Part shown: positions 13,881-14,021 of the stretch, one piece after another | Layout: the number at the start of each line of letters is the position of its first letter | Position numbering within the stretch: the first letter of the stretch is position 1 | DNA from: an uncultured Prevotellaceae bacterium | GTDB taxonomy: Bacteria > Bacteroidota > Bacteroidia > Bacteroidales > Bacteroidaceae | Length of the DNA stretch: 14,021 nucleotides | NCBI GenBank assembly: GCA_937898415.1 | Contig: CALDLA010000178.1 | Span: 1-14,021 of the forward strand | Direction: 5' to 3' | Notes under the pieces: generated by a model | Told to the model about the DNA's origin: nothing | The model's input: only the letters and a program-made list of their open reading frames with translations | Database searches by the model: none | Made by a program: the position numbers and the translations under genes

Positions 13881-14021
13881 ATGAAGAAGTCCCAGACTTT
13901 CTGGGCGGCCCTGGCGACATGTCACGCCGGGGTCAGGACAATCTGTGGCAGAATCTTGAATCAGAGCGGGCTGCAGACCCGCCAGTACATGGATCGCAAG
14001 ACAGGCGACCAGAAAGTGATT
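13881..14021 (+). CDS. unrecognised open frame running off the right edge (partial)
   Basis: ATG at 13881 opens a frame (MKKSQTFWAALATC..) that stays open to the window end, ending ..DRKTGDQKVI. A second frame, from ATG at 13871 (MNHNEEVPDFLGG..), is also open to the end, so the reading frame is not certain. I prefer 13881 because the lysine-rich start and short hydrophobic stretch resemble Bacteroidota export signals, but no family is recognised and no TAnnTTTG element is seen upstream. The sequence is GC-rich compared with the gap before it. Confidence 0.2.
   Translation, partial: MKKSQTFWAALATCHAGVRTICGRILNQSGLQTRQYMDRKTGDQKVI

Overview
The window looks like a chromosomal segment of a Bacteroidota member, most likely a Prevotella-type gut or oral anaerobe. 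Promoters show the Bacteroidota -7 element TAnnTTTG, Shine-Dalgarno sequences are mostly weak, the gene content is typical of the phylum (SusC-like/OMP_b-brl_3 receptor, M13 peptidase, fused CcsBA, TPR-HTH regulator), and intergenic spaces are full of palindromic repeats. Assignment rests on gene content and motifs read by eye; no database search was possible.

Layout. 1-125 is the 3' end of an unrecognised plus-strand gene. 261-5810 holds four plus-strand genes, each apparently separately transcribed: an exported glutathione peroxidase-nitroreductase fusion, a fused CcsBA cytochrome c haem-transport/ligation protein, a small LiaF-C-like membrane protein, and an exported M13 (neprilysin/PepO) metallopeptidase followed by a clear terminator. 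5885-6543 has no gene: it carries a cluster of REP-like hairpins, then four tandem units with an exact 42-bp period. 6544-8275 is a minus-strand group: a DUF4160 gene, a DUF2442 gene and a TraB/GumN-family gene. The DUF4160 and GumN genes are each broken by one in-frame TGA, in both cases where the family would normally have a Gly; DUF2442 between them is intact. A divergent regulatory region with a perfect 14-bp inverted repeat leads to the plus-strand TonB-dependent-receptor-like outer-membrane protein (8517-10958) and an exported alpha/beta hydrolase (11054-12319).

The right end (12282-14021) looks rearranged. It has a possible HU-like gene start with its own promoter on the minus strand, cut off inside the 3' end of the hydrolase; a nested inverted-repeat element built from GGTCATTT units; a 5'-truncated TPR/coiled-coil/HTH regulator; and an unrecognised reading frame running off the end.

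Function. The intact genes are envelope functions: periplasmic peroxide/electrophile handling, cytochrome c maturation, peptide and ester hydrolysis, outer-membrane transport. They show no sign of forming one operon or a dedicated system. I did not find a clearly new defence or mobile system. The most unusual features are the peroxidase-nitroreductase fusion, the paired TGA interruptions, a palindromic repeat translated in-frame inside the receptor, and the phased 42-bp tandem repeat.
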